Of a stretch of DNA of 64,000 bases, positions 1 to 9,675 are shown in pieces. The stretch spans positions 2,361,001 to 2,425,000 of the forward strand of contig WPIO01000022.1 in assembly GCA_009760855.2 (NCBI GenBank). Reading direction: 5' to 3'. The stretch comes from Cristatella mucedo. Taxonomy: Eukaryota > Bryozoa > Phylactolaemata > Cristatellidae. How positions within the stretch are numbered: the first letter of the stretch is position 1; each line of letters starts with the position of its first letter. Both the position numbers and the translations under genes were made by a program. A model generated the notes under the pieces. It had not been told where the DNA came from and did no database searches. It was given only the letters and a program-made list of their open reading frames with translations.

Positions 1-80
<80 letters not shown>
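1..80. repeat. (AG)n microsatellite
   Basis: About 40 uninterrupted AG dinucleotides open the window. The array may extend beyond the left edge. Confidence 0.98.
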
Positions 81-84
<4 letters not shown>

Positions 85-321
85 CGTGCACATGCGAATA
101 TGTGCATGTATATTTAGCAGACCAAATGCACAATTTACCATAGGCAGCAGCATACACAAATTCCCTTAAAACATAGAAGGCAAATGGCAACCAGACTACT
201 AATCCCCACACGTCATTCCACGAAATTAGTGTAAATGCTCTATAGTGCATGCACTTTGCAAAAGCCTACAGACTATACACTTGCACATTCAACAGGACAT
301 GCGCAGATATGAGGAACTGAC

Positions 322-448
322 CTGATCTGGTTGTCTATGGAGTAGAAAGGGTTCTTCAGTGCATAATCGGCATATATTTCATGTATTTTCTTGAGGAAGC
401 TATCCATGCCTCCTTGCCGGGTGTCAGCCACAACAATAAACTTGATAC
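322..448 (-). CDS. TRAPPC4: TRAPPC4 coding exon 4
   Basis: The acceptor is ACTATATAG|GTATCAAG and the donor is ATCAG|GTCAGT. It encodes [14 protein letters not shown] through [13 protein letters not shown]. It ends in phase 2, awaiting a last exon that is not in the window. Confidence 0.95.
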
Positions 449-809
449 CTATATAGTAAATGTGCCACCAAAACAGACATTTTCGGCAAAGCCATCGCTT
501 TAAGTGGCTGGTCGGTAGCACAAGGAGCAGCACGTGGCATGACACGTGACCTACGCTAGCATTGTCTACCTGTTAGTGTCTGACTACAGTACAGTCTGAA
601 TCCGTCGGACTCGAGCACTTGTATTCCTGACGACTTTGCCTCCGGCGACAGCTGGCATCCAAAAGCAAACAGACTGCAGCAGAGAATGGTGTGTGATCTT
701 CACAAAGCAAGGCGATGGTGGACTAGATCGAGGGAGAAACACAATTGACAAAGCGCATGCCTCATCCTGCCTGCCACAGGCTGATGATCTGACCTGACCT
801 TGGTGCCAT

Positions 810-900
<91 letters not shown>

Positions 901-2770
901 CTCTCTCTGTCTCTCCTTCCACCCCTTTGCTTTCCCTCTTTCTCTCCTGTCTATGTACTGTTTTTGTCTCTCAGTCTGCATCTAATATATATCCTACCCA
1001 TGAAAAGTGCTTGCAAGGATGATCCTCTCATTAGATGTCAGAGGTGGCCGGCCAAACTTGATGGAGACAGGGTAATTTTCCTCTTTTGAAAGGAAATCCA
1101 GAATGTCGACACCGTTGTCAAGCTGCTTTCCCTGTGCCGACCGGCCATTGACCGATAATATCGCATGTCCCACTGTAAATGAAGGTGCAAAATTTAACTG
1201 GGCTGCCATCTTACTTAAGAAAGTGATCGGTGCCACATAAACCAGACACGGCATCGTATTGCCGGCGGTGAGTTGGTGACCAGGTCATTTGCGTGACACG
1301 AGGCCAGGTCAAGCACAACACTATGGTGTGCGAAAAGCAGCAGCAGCAACAGCAGCAGCAGAAGACAATAGCCGATGAGAGCAATAGTAACAACCAGCAG
1401 CTGAGGACTGGCTAGCCACGATTGGTTGCATTTAGCGGCTACTGCGTCGTTGCCATTAGCCAGAGAGCTGTGCACAGAAACCTTATAATAATAATAATAA
1501 TGCACTTGATAAAGTGCCCTCAGAGAACTTAATCTCTTTCTAGGTGCTTTACATTTGCTGCAAAGTGAAATGCAATTGAATGGTAAGTAAAATCATGCTT
1601 GAAAAACAAACAAAAATGAATAATATGGTTAGGGGTGACATGCACAGGGTCAGCATGCAAATGTGGTTAGTGGCAGCATGCACAGTGTCAGCATGCATAA
1701 GCACATCAAGGACGAATCACAGGGACCTGCTAAATGCTGTCCTAAATAGATGTGTTTTTAAGTTCCTTTTAAACGTGGTCAGGTCAGGGGATGTTCTGAC
1801 GCAGGTCGGGAGGGAGTTCCAGGCTTTGGGAGCATACGAACTAAATGCACGGTCTCCAAAGGATTTGAGGTTTACACGAGGTGTTTGTAGACTGTTGGAT
1901 TCCAAAAAGCGGGTGGTACGATGCTTGGCCTGATGGGGGAGTATATCTGAGAGATAGGCTGGAGCCAAAGAATGAAATGACTTATAGACCTTTAGCAGCC
2001 AAACTCCGCTAAGCAAGCAAGGCGCCGAGTTCACTCGGACGGCGCCGATCTTCAAGCAGAAGGTGCAGAGGAGCTGACGCAGCTCGCGGATGCCACTTCT
2101 GCGGCATCCAAGCCAGAAGGCACGGCTTCTACTCATCCTCAAACGATGTGCTGCTTCGGGTAGGCACGAGTACCCGGAAGCCGCGCGACTGGGCGGCGTG
2201 CCGACGACTCGCAACGCCGCTGCAGCCACATAGCCGTCCTTATTTAGAGCTGGCTCGGCCGAAAGACGTCGCGCGCACTCGCATGACTGCTTACTATTTA
2301 AAAATGGAGCAACGACATACAAACGTCAGCTTGGAGCCCGGCGAAGGGGCGGGAGCGAGCGTTCATTGCGGTGCGGTGCGCCGCCGCGTAAAACATCCGT
2401 CGGACACCTCAGCAGGGTCCTCGTCAGGAGACGAGGACAGCGAGTCGAAAAGAACCACTTTGCGCCTGCTGCACTGCGGCCTCCTTGTGCGCCTCGCGTG
2501 CAGCACGAAGCGAACACGACGCCTCATCCGCACGGATTGGCCAACGGCAGGGGGCGGCGGCGGCGGCAGTCGCTCGACGCTAGAGCCACGCAGACCTTTT
2601 ATGCCGTCTCTTTCGCCAAAATCCACAATGATGCGCTCGTTAAAGTGCTTTAGGACTATATCCAGAGGATAGCTGAACGTCTTTTCGACTTCAATCTTCG
2701 GAATATTATGATCGTACTGATAAATGAGAGTCCCAGCTTTATTAACGATGTACACACTGTATATCGCCAT
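322..2770 (-). CDS. TRAPPC4: TRAPPC4 (trafficking protein particle complex subunit 4, synbindin), spliced, 3' end outside window
   Basis: Core subunit of the TRAPP complexes, which tether ER-to-Golgi vesicles and activate Rab1; it has a longin-like fold. I joined four coding exons by reading frame and GT-AG junctions: 2770-2596, 1172-998, 673-570 and 448-322 (175, 175, 104 and 127 nt; 193 codons plus 2 nt). All junction phases agree. The product begins [13 protein letters not shown] and contains [31 protein letters not shown] and ALKNPFYS, aligning without gaps to the known TRAPPC4 family (about 219 aa). The C-terminal 25 or so residues are not found in bases 1-321, so the last exon lies to the left. 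Intron 1 carries a LINE 3' end in the same orientation, and intron 2 carries a (CT)n run. The 5' flank is CpG-rich, as expected for a housekeeping promoter. One difference from vertebrates is Gly instead of Ser at the exon 2/3 junction. Confidence 0.96.
570..673 (-). CDS. TRAPPC4: TRAPPC4 coding exon 3
   Basis: A short 104-nt exon with no long ORF of its own. The acceptor is CTGCTGCAG|TCTGTTTGC and the donor is CTAACAG|GTAGACA. It encodes [11 protein letters not shown], then [12 protein letters not shown] and the QTLT motif, colinear with the family. Confidence 0.93.
812..897. repeat. (CT)n microsatellite in TRAPPC4 intron 2
   Basis: An almost pure CT dinucleotide array inside the 324-nt intron between exons 2 and 3. 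It produces long Arg-Glu and Ser-Leu ORFs that are not genes. Confidence 0.97.
998..1172 (-). CDS. TRAPPC4: TRAPPC4 coding exon 2
   Basis: The acceptor is ATTTACAG|TGGGACATG and the donor is CATGG|GTAGGA. It encodes the stretch from [10 protein letters not shown] to ILASTFH. The joined Val codon (G+TG) restores the family sequence. Confidence 0.95.
1338..1363. repeat. short (CAG)n tract in TRAPPC4 intron 1
   Basis: About eight CAG/CAA triplets, intronic. Confidence 0.85.
1484..1993 (-). mobile_element. LINE-A (CR1/L2-type) 3' end, minus strand, in TRAPPC4 intron 1
   Basis: Read on the minus strand it encodes the C-terminal piece typical of CR1/L2 reverse transcriptases ([20 protein letters not shown], then [17 protein letters not shown]). 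A 3' UTR follows, ending in a hairpin (AAAGC..CTAGAAAGAGATT..TTCTCT) and an (ATT)n tail. It is 5'-truncated, as most LINE copies are. It lies in the same orientation as the host gene. Confidence 0.9.
2596..2770 (-). CDS. TRAPPC4: TRAPPC4 coding exon 1
   Basis: Encodes residues 1-58 plus the first base of a Val codon. The start ATG is at 2770-2768 and the donor reads AAAG|GTCTGC. The start is fixed because the family begins exactly with MAI(F/Y)SVY. Confidence 0.95.
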
Positions 2771-4160
2771 GACACCGGCGAGAGGTGGCGAGGGCGCGCT
2801 ACACCCATTGGCCCTCTGCGTCTTGCTCGAGACTAGCGAGAGGCCTTAGTAACGCCTACTCCCCCGGAGCGCTGGCTGCGCGGCATGTGCAGAACTGCCG
2901 AGCCGTATCCCACCCCCCCCATCAGGTTTCGACCGACCGCAGCGGCGCGTGCGCAAGTCTCTGCGGTGCGAGCGGGGGAGGTCCAGCTTGCAAAGACCCG
3001 GTTGAGGTTGGCGAGCAGCCTTGGCCTTGGCCGTACCGATTGCCCGTTTGCGCAGCGACCGCAGCTCCTAACGCGGCTCGCGCTCCGGTCCTTGCTGCGG
3101 CGCTCGCCGCACGGTTCTGGAAAGGCCGCTACTACGGGGTTACGCGGCGGCGTCTCACGATGAACTAACCAAAGGGATCTGCGAAGGCTCTCGCATTGGG
3201 GTGACCGTAATTGATACTCAGACTCCCAGCAGATAGGCACGCGCGTCAGGAGTTCGTCTGATTGAGGCTTCTTTTTTTCTTCGGAAATTCTTAAGAAGCT
3301 CGATCGTACACAAGTAAGAACAAGAGCGCGCCATGGCGAACGGAACCAGACTGCACGAAGCTGGCCGCAAGTCCGTCTCTGCGTGGCCGAGGCCAACTCT
3401 GCTGCGGCGGCTGCTGCCGCCGCCACCGCAGCCGTTCGCAGCGGGCGCTGAACCCGCCCTCTCGGCGCAGGCAGCGGGCGCCGTCCTACTTTCCACGGTT
3501 CTGCGCCTGGCCGAGAGGCGATGCAGCGTTTCCGCCGAGAGGGGGCTGCGGCGGCGCGACGCGCGCATCGTCGCGAGCAGCGCAGCGAGTCTCTTCGAAC
3601 GGTACTTCGCCCAGCAGCAGCAGCAGCGGCGGCGGAGGCGGCGGATGCTGCGGCGGCGGAGGCGGCGGATGCTGCGGCGGGAAATCGGCCGGCGGCGGCG
3701 GCGCGATGCTGCGCCGCCGCCGCTGCTCGATTATCAGGCTCGCAAGGGCGCTGTCGTCCTGCAGCGCCATGCGCACCTCCTCGTAAATCATGCGCATGCC
3801 GGCCGAGGTGATCTCGCAAGTCCTGCCGCCGTCGGAGAAGGCGAAGAATGAGGAGCGCTCCAGAGTAGCGTCCAATCCGGCAGCCGCCGCCGGCTGCGTC
3901 GGCGGCGGCTGCGGCGGCGGCGTTGGAATCCTCGCCGCCATCGAGCGGCTAGCTAGTTTAGGCGATTCTCGGCGACGCAACGAGAGCGCGGCACGACGGC
4001 CAGCGGAGCAAAGATTTTGCGCAGCATTGTCGGCAAATCAGACGCCAATCCAGCAGGTCTGCGCTCGCGCACGCGAGGTGCGCTCTCGCATGCCGAGGAT
4101 CAGAAAGCTTGCGTTTTCAGCTGAACGCCATATCTCACCGGAAAAAGGTCGCTAACGCGT
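2771..4160. promoter_or_regulatory. CpG-rich 5' flank of TRAPPC4
   Basis: Very GC- and CpG-rich sequence immediately upstream of the TRAPPC4 start codon, continuing from intron 1 (about 2040 onward). This is the composition expected of a CpG-island promoter. No TATA box could be assigned and the transcription start cannot be placed from sequence. Confidence 0.55.
3486..3941 (-). CDS. hypothetical proline-rich ORF in CpG-rich flank
   Basis: I do not recognise this ORF. From the ATG at 3941 it runs 151 codons to a stop at 3486-3488. The first 90 residues look protein-like rather than repetitive: a PPPQPPPTQP stretch, then a segment including FAFSDGGRTCEITSAGMRMI and EEVRMAL. Two QHPPPPPP blocks, a Leu run and an acidic/basic tail follow. 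It sits about 700 bp upstream of TRAPPC4 on the same strand, so any downstream exons would have to fit before or overlap that gene. Long ORFs arise easily by chance in DNA this GC-rich, and the overlapping frames here are also open. It could be a real first exon, a 5' UTR ORF or chance. I lean towards chance or a short non-conserved peptide. Confidence 0.22.
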   Translation of the reverse strand: MAARIPTPPPQPPPTQPAAAAGLDATLERSSFFAFSDGGRTCEITSAGMRMIYEEVRMALQDDSALASLIIEQRRRRSIAPPPPADFPPQHPPPPPPQHPPPPPPLLLLLGEVPFEETRCAARDDARVAPPQPPLGGNAASPLGQAQNRGK

Positions 4161-4414
4161 AGCCTCGTAATCTCGCCAATTAGCAGTGCAGTCCAAAAAA
4201 GACAGCGCCTTGCGATCCCACAAGACAAGGCGGGCACTTTAAGTGGTTATGCAACAAATTCGCTGCAGCATTGTTATTACGAATCTCTAAAGGTTCACTA
4301 GATGGTTGTTTAGCTCTCGTTTCGGTTAGCCGGACACAGTAGCGGGATCTCCACTGCTCGCTGTGCTGCTCTGCAGTCTGCGGTGTAAGGCTTGCGGTGA
4401 AACGGCGGCGTGCT

Positions 4415-4415
<1 letters not shown>

Positions 4416-4457
<42 letters not shown>
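4416..4457. repeat. poly(A)/(TA)n tract
   Basis: About 14 A followed by about 14 TA dinucleotides. It adjoins the 3' end of the minus-strand SINE at 4458 and probably derives from its tail. Confidence 0.9.
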
Positions 4458-4460
<3 letters not shown>

Positions 4461-4632
4461 CATTTGTACAGCGCCCTAAGAGAACTTAACCACTAGTCAT
4501 GCGCTTCACATATGCCTCTGGGCTCGAGCCCACGCCCTCAGCCAGGCCTGGTCGGGTCGAGCACCTTAGCCGCTGCAGCCAGACCTTGGTCGGGTCGAAC
4601 ACCTTAACCGCTGGACCAAAACAGCTCGGCAA
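4458..4632 (-). mobile_element. SINE-2 (tRNA-derived), minus strand
   Basis: Read on the minus strand it has a tRNA-like head with a box-B-like GGGCTCGAGCCC. It then has the tail GCGCATGACTAGTGGTTAAG..TTCTCTTAGGGCGCTGTACAAATGA, which matches the LINE-A 3' hairpin. The head contains a partial duplication of the CTTGGTCGGGTCGA block. Confidence 0.8.
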
Positions 4633-4707
4633 ACAGACTATTGCGGCCGAGATGTTAATTATTCGCGCTTCGTGAACAAATTGGTTTTGGACCGGTTTTG
4701 CTATAAT

Positions 4708-5384
4708 CCACGCCTGTACCTTACTGCCTGTTGGCCTACCGGCATGTGCAATCAGGCGCTTACAGCTGGTGCAAAACTCTTCAGCTAGACTTGTATGTCG
4801 TGAGCGTCGCGGTTAGTACATCGCACCACTTCTCGCCGACCTGCACCAGCTACCAGTCAAGCAACGGATCGACTTCAAACTTTTATCGCTCACTTTTAGG
4901 TCCTTTCAGCCTTTGACTCCAGCCTTTCTATCAGATCTACTCCCCCACCAGGCCAAGCATCGTACCATGTGTTTTTCGGAATCTTACTGTTTACATATAC
5001 CTCGTGCAAACCTCAAATCTTTTAGAGACCGTGCATTTAGCTCGTATGCTCCCAAAGCCTGGAACTCACTCCCGACTTGCGTCACGACAACCGTGGCTTG
5101 ACCACATTTAAAAAGATATTAAAAACACTTATTTATGGCAGCATTTAGTGGGTCGCTGTGATTTGTCCTTTACGTGCTTATGCGTGCTGACACTGTGCAT
5201 GCTCCCACTAACCCCAACTGCGTGCGGATCCTGTTCATGTCCCCCTAACTGCTATTCATGTTGTTTATCAAGCATGATACCACTCACGATTCGATCGTGT
5301 TTCCTTTGCAGCAACTGTAAAGCGCCTAGAAAGAGATTGAGTTCTCTGAGGGCCCTTTATCAAGGGTATTATTATTATTATTAG
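4708..5384 (+). mobile_element. LINE-A 3' end, plus strand
   Basis: Encodes, with at least one frameshift near 4910, the segments [40 protein letters not shown] and [14 protein letters not shown] of a CR1/L2 reverse-transcriptase C terminus. The LINE-A 3' UTR, terminal hairpin (AAAGCGCCTAGAAAGAGATT) and (ATT)n follow. Confidence 0.9.
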
Positions 5385-5945
5385 GCAGCCTAAAAGCCAA
5401 AGCCACGTAAGAGGCAGTCAGCTGTGCTCCAGAGGTGAGCTGATTACTCTCCGTCGCAGTCGAATAGACCTCTCTACGCCGTGAGACCGGACTTTGCACC
5501 TCGCTGGTGCTGCCCGCTCTTCGTCGCTGCCCCGTTTGGCACCACCTGTTCGCGCCGTTTCGGTCACACCTGCGTGTCGCGAGCCGCAGTTCAGAGCTTC
5601 AGGGCTTCGCCGGTATTTTTGAGCAAGTACGCCAAGTATTTGTCATCCGTGGGCAAGGACTAGCTGGCACCGTTGCGACCAAGGCGTCTGCGACCTTGTT
5701 CTTTACGAATGTGGAACCCTCTGCACCCGTCCTAGCGTAACACCGCAAGCTGTTTCACAAGTCGAGAATGAAGAGCTGTGCTTCCGCGCCGGCGAGGCGC
5801 TCGCGTCCATTGCGTTGGTGATATGTACCTTCATCCCCCTCGGCACGTCGTTGCAGTCCAAAAATCTTCGGGCTGAGGTTTTTCTTGCAGGCTTGAAAGT
5901 TGTTCGGCATATTTCAGCTGCCTATTCGCAGAGCTTGGTGATGGC
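5385..5945. other. no gene seen
   Basis: Unique sequence of moderate GC content. The short ORFs here have no recognisable family and no splice context I can support. Confidence 0.5.
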
Positions 5946-5947
5946 GT

Positions 5948-6000
5948 AGCGGTGGTGGGGGGGGGGTGGTGGTGGTGGTGGAGGTGGAGGTGGTGGTGTG
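5948..6000. repeat. (GGT)n/poly(G) tract
   Basis: A G run and GGT/GGA triplets. The poly-Pro reading on the minus strand is a by-product. Confidence 0.9.
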
Positions 6001-6179
6001 TTGGCCACGTGACCAGGTTGTTGACGTTTTGTCAAGTGCTGACCTCCGGATCGGCATCGACGCCGTCCTTCTTTAGATGGGCTGTCGCGACCAGGTGAAT
6101 AACTTCGAAGCGCGGTCTGTGCCGAGGCAAATGTCTCACCTGCGAGGAGTCTTATCAAATCTAGACCGGAGGCGGCGGG

Positions 6180-6345
6180 AGCTGTGGCCCTACAATATGG
6201 ATGTAGTATCCCTGTCGAAGCCAGCCTTAATTTAAGCAACGTTGTGTCGCTGAAAGTAGGCAGACTTGACCGTGGAGCTGACGTGGTCATCCAGTGAAAG
6301 GTCACATTGGAACAGGAACCTATATTTTGTGTAGGTGCAACAGGA
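6180..6345 (-). mobile_element. LINE reverse-transcriptase fragment, minus strand
   Basis: On the minus strand one frame reads FLFQCDLSLDDHVSSTVKSA followed by YFQRHNVA. This is the standard CR1/L2 motif (LGV.FD..LS.DDHIS..VKSAYFHLRNI). It is a short isolated fragment. Confidence 0.75.
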
Positions 6346-6714
6346 GCCATGCTGATGGAGCCAATTTGAGTGTTACGTTCTCCAATTTCCGAGTCACTCT
6401 ACGTTTGCTCATAGCTAGTAAGTTGGTTTAATAGTCGTGACTATCGTTACTGTCACTCTTTGGATGCGGTCCTTGCCCTTCGACTAGAAGACTTCATTTT
6501 AAATTCGCACCTTTCTTACTTCTCGTGCGCTACACGGTCTCGCTCGTGCATTAGCGCTCGCCCTCCGACTCTGCACACCATCACTCAGCTCGCATCGCGC
6601 TCGGCCGCTGCGCGCGAGTTGCGAGAGAGCTGCGGTCGCATTCGTTAGCTCCCTGCTGCTGCAATTCACGCCTGCCTCGCTCGAGCAAGGTAGATGGTGC
6701 ACTGGCGGCACGCA

Positions 6715-7040
6715 TGAGTTTAGCTCTGCAGGTTCTAGACTGCGGAACTCGCTTCCACCATTCTTACGCAACGACAACTACTCTTCAGCTGCCGACTATG
6801 GCTCATCTTTTTCAGCGGTCCCGAGCTGCTACATCCATGCTACTCACTACCTCAACTGCTTTTCCGACTCTGCTATGCTTCGCACTTTCTCTTTGTTGCG
6901 TGGGACGAAGTCTGTTGTCTACCGAAAGCCGCTTAGGCTGTGGGTGCGCTATACAAAACTCTCCTGCGTAACACCCACCTAGTCTTTATGACTTTGTGGA
7001 GTTACAGACGGAAATACATTGCATTGCATTACATTACACA
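6715..7040 (+). mobile_element. LINE-B 3' end, plus strand
   Basis: Nearly identical to the end of the copy at 28593-29187: the SSAGPRLWNSLP-type segment is degenerate here (LQVLDCGTRFHH in the open frame), followed by TESRLGCGCAIQNSPA. The shared 3' UTR CTTTGTGGAGTTACAGACGG follows, then an ATTGC/ATTAC pentamer tail. Confidence 0.85.
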
Positions 7041-9385
7041 TGGCGCGCTCAAGCGCCGGCCCTACGGCGCGCTGGCGTTCTCCAAGGAGACGGAGCGGCG
7101 GCGCAGCGCCGGGGCTCCGAGGCGAAGTCGCGCCCTTGTCGCTCGAGTCCGTGCGCGACTTCGCCCGCCGCGCGATCCTACGGCACCGATGCCGCGCCGT
7201 AGCGAGCGCTGGCCGAGCGATCGATCGAGAGCCGAACGATCGGCCAGCGCAGTGAGCGGCTGCGTTCGCAATCGAGTGCCGAGGGGACGGCCGTTTGGGC
7301 AGCCGTCGAAATCGCCTGCCGCCGCCTAGTTCTCGGCTGGCGACGCTGCCGGACTGGCTGACGTCGCTGGCATCTGCGGTTCGCACCGCTTCGTCTATGG
7401 GAAATAGTCGCAACCAGCTCTCTCTCTCTCTCTCTTTCTCTTTCTCTCTGTCTCTCTCTCTCTCTCTTTCTCCGTGTCTCGCTCTGTGTTTGTCTCTCAC
7501 TGTGCCGCGAGACACGTGGACCGCCGGTTGAGCCTTCGGGTGCAACAGCCACTGAGTCGAACGACGGCCGCGGGAGAGCGCGGAGAAACTGGCGCAGTGG
7601 TTAAGGTGCGTCGAAGAGTGCGCGCCGCCGCCTCGGCGGACGCGCGGCGGCGGCGGCGGCGGCGGCGCCGACGTCTTGAGCCGGGTCTCGGACGTAGATT
7701 AACAAGCTCCCTCTCCTCACCCAGGGTCTCCTTCCTATCCGCAGTGCGGCGAGAAAATCGATGCACGTTCGTTTCGTTCCTACTTTCGGCGGCGGCGGCG
7801 CCACTTTCGCCTCGTTCCGAACACCGCCGGCAGCGCACTTTTCGCGGCGCCGCGGGCTGCTGCCACGTCAGCAGTCCTCTGCCGCGCCCGCTTGTCGCCG
7901 GCCTCTTTCCAAATCCAGCGCCGCGCTACCATTCGCAAGCGGTTCAAACCTTCTGGCGGCAGAATCTTCTGAGCGGGGAGCAGCCGCGAGCCGCGCGGTG
8001 TTTCTTTGGAAGCCCGCTCGATGGCAGCAGATACAAAACTCGCCGAGGTTGGGTTGCCTGTGCGTGCGTGACGCAGCGAGCGGCTGAGGCGAGGCTACTC
8101 ACCCCCCCCCCCCTTGTTTCGCGCGCGCCACGCTTCTGCACACGCCGTCTCTTCGACTCCGGCCTTTTCCTATCCCTCTCCGGCGAATTCGTTCTGGCCG
8201 CGCGCATTTCGCCGCTTACGAGCGGAAGAAGGGTAACGGATACACGGCCGATAACCGTGCGCGTAGCGGCGCTTGGACCTATTGGCTCGCTCTGCTTACC
8301 TCCCCCTTACTTGGCGAACCGCTCTCGCTGCTCAGGCGCGCACCCGTGCAAGCGCTCGCTGGCATGACGCAAGCGAGCCAAAAGAGCGGAAAGCGCGGCG
8401 TGAGCTCGCTCAACCTTCAATGATGATCGGGGCGCAACGCATCAGCTTTCACTTTCATGCAATACAAGAGAATACTCTTAGCTGCTTATTGCGACGTCGC
8501 GCTGGCGTCTGAGACGGCGCGTGCCTCTGGCAGGCAACGCTCGAGAATCGTTCGAAGGAGCTCACACACACACACACACACTCTCTTTCCTTTTCTTTCT
8601 CTTTCCCTCTCTCTCTCTCTCTCTTTCTTTCTCTTTCACTCTTCCTCTCACCCTTTTCTTCCACTCTCACTTTCGCTCGCGAGCCCTCTCTTGTTCTCTC
8701 ACTCTCTCAATCTCTTTCGCTCTATATCCCTTTCTCCGTTATTTTTTCCTCTCCACATTTCTCCTTTTCCCTTCTCTCTCGTTGCGTCCGTCTGCGTCTC
8801 ACATCCCCGAAATTCTCTTAGTTTTGTTCCTCCGCCGCACGCAACCCTGTCGCTCGCTAGAACGTTGCGACGCTCTCCTGTCGCGGCGGCTACATGCGGC
8901 TGGCTTCCTTCTCGCGGCTTCCTCCTTCCGGCTCGCGTTGGCAGTTCAATGGCGGCCGTCCCAGGTGACCGAGGTCAACTTCCGGCGGTCTTGCTGCACA
9001 CGCGTCACATCGGCTCGAGCGGCGGAGCGCCGACGGCTCCTGGGACCGACCGCCCGGCTCCCAGGCATAATTACGTCTCGATTCCTTCTCTGCCGCCGCC
9101 GCCGCCGCTGCTGCCGTATAGCGTCAATTTAGGCGGCGTTTGGCAACGGAGGCGGCGCGGTTCAGCTTGCCGGCGCTGCCAGGCCTGAAAGCAATGCAGA
9201 CGACAACGCAGCAAGCGAGTGATGATTGTGACGCAGAACGTCATGCACGTTCACGCATCCTACGCGCACGCGCGAGCGCGCTCTTGACGAGTTACGAGAG
9301 CGCATGCGTGCGACGTTCACTAGAACAAGCAATCACATGCTTACGGAGCAATGCTGCTCAATGAAGTAGCGCTGGTTGACCCAGT
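7041..9385. other. GC/CpG-rich stretch with CT and CA repeats; no supported gene
   Basis: Very CpG-rich, with (CT)n-rich tracts at about 7418-7480 and 8580-8790 and a short (CA)n at 8563-8581. Many overlapping ORFs are open in all frames, as expected from composition. None shows a recognisable domain, signal peptide or convincing exon structure. The region could contain promoters or first exons that cannot be resolved without transcript data. Confidence 0.5.
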
Positions 9386-9675
9386 TGCTTAAAAGCACAC
9401 CTATTTAGGACAGCATTTAGTGGGTCCCTGTGATTCGTTCTTCACGTGCTTATGCGTGCTGGCACTGTGCATGCTGCCACTAACCACATTTGCATGCTGA
9501 CCTTGTGCACGTCACCCCTAACCATGCTATTCATTTTGTTTGTTTTCAAGCATGATTTTACTTACCATTCAATTGCATTTCCATTTGCAGCAAATGTAAA
9601 GCGCCTAGAAAGAGATTGAGTTCTCTGAGGGCGCTTTATCAAGTGCATTATTATTATTATTATTATTATTATTGC
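9386..9675 (+). mobile_element. LINE-A 3' UTR copy, plus strand
   Basis: Begins within the ..TYLFRTAFSGSL coding end (CACACCTATTTAGGACAGCA). It runs through the complete LINE-A 3' UTR and terminal hairpin (AAAGCGCCTAGAAAGAGATT, then TTCTCTGAGGGCGCTTTATC) into (ATT)n. Confidence 0.92.

Noticed and set aside
2833..3819. 328-codon Ala/Arg-rich ORF on minus
   Set aside because: GC-rich chance frame overlapping several others. Poly-Ala comes from GCC/GCA triplet runs. It also covers the TRAPPC4 upstream flank.
7474..8367. 297-codon Arg-rich ORF on plus, the longest uninterrupted frame on that strand in the first 10 kb
   Set aside because: Composition-driven. Other frames are equally open, there is no domain, and the CT repeat lies at its start.
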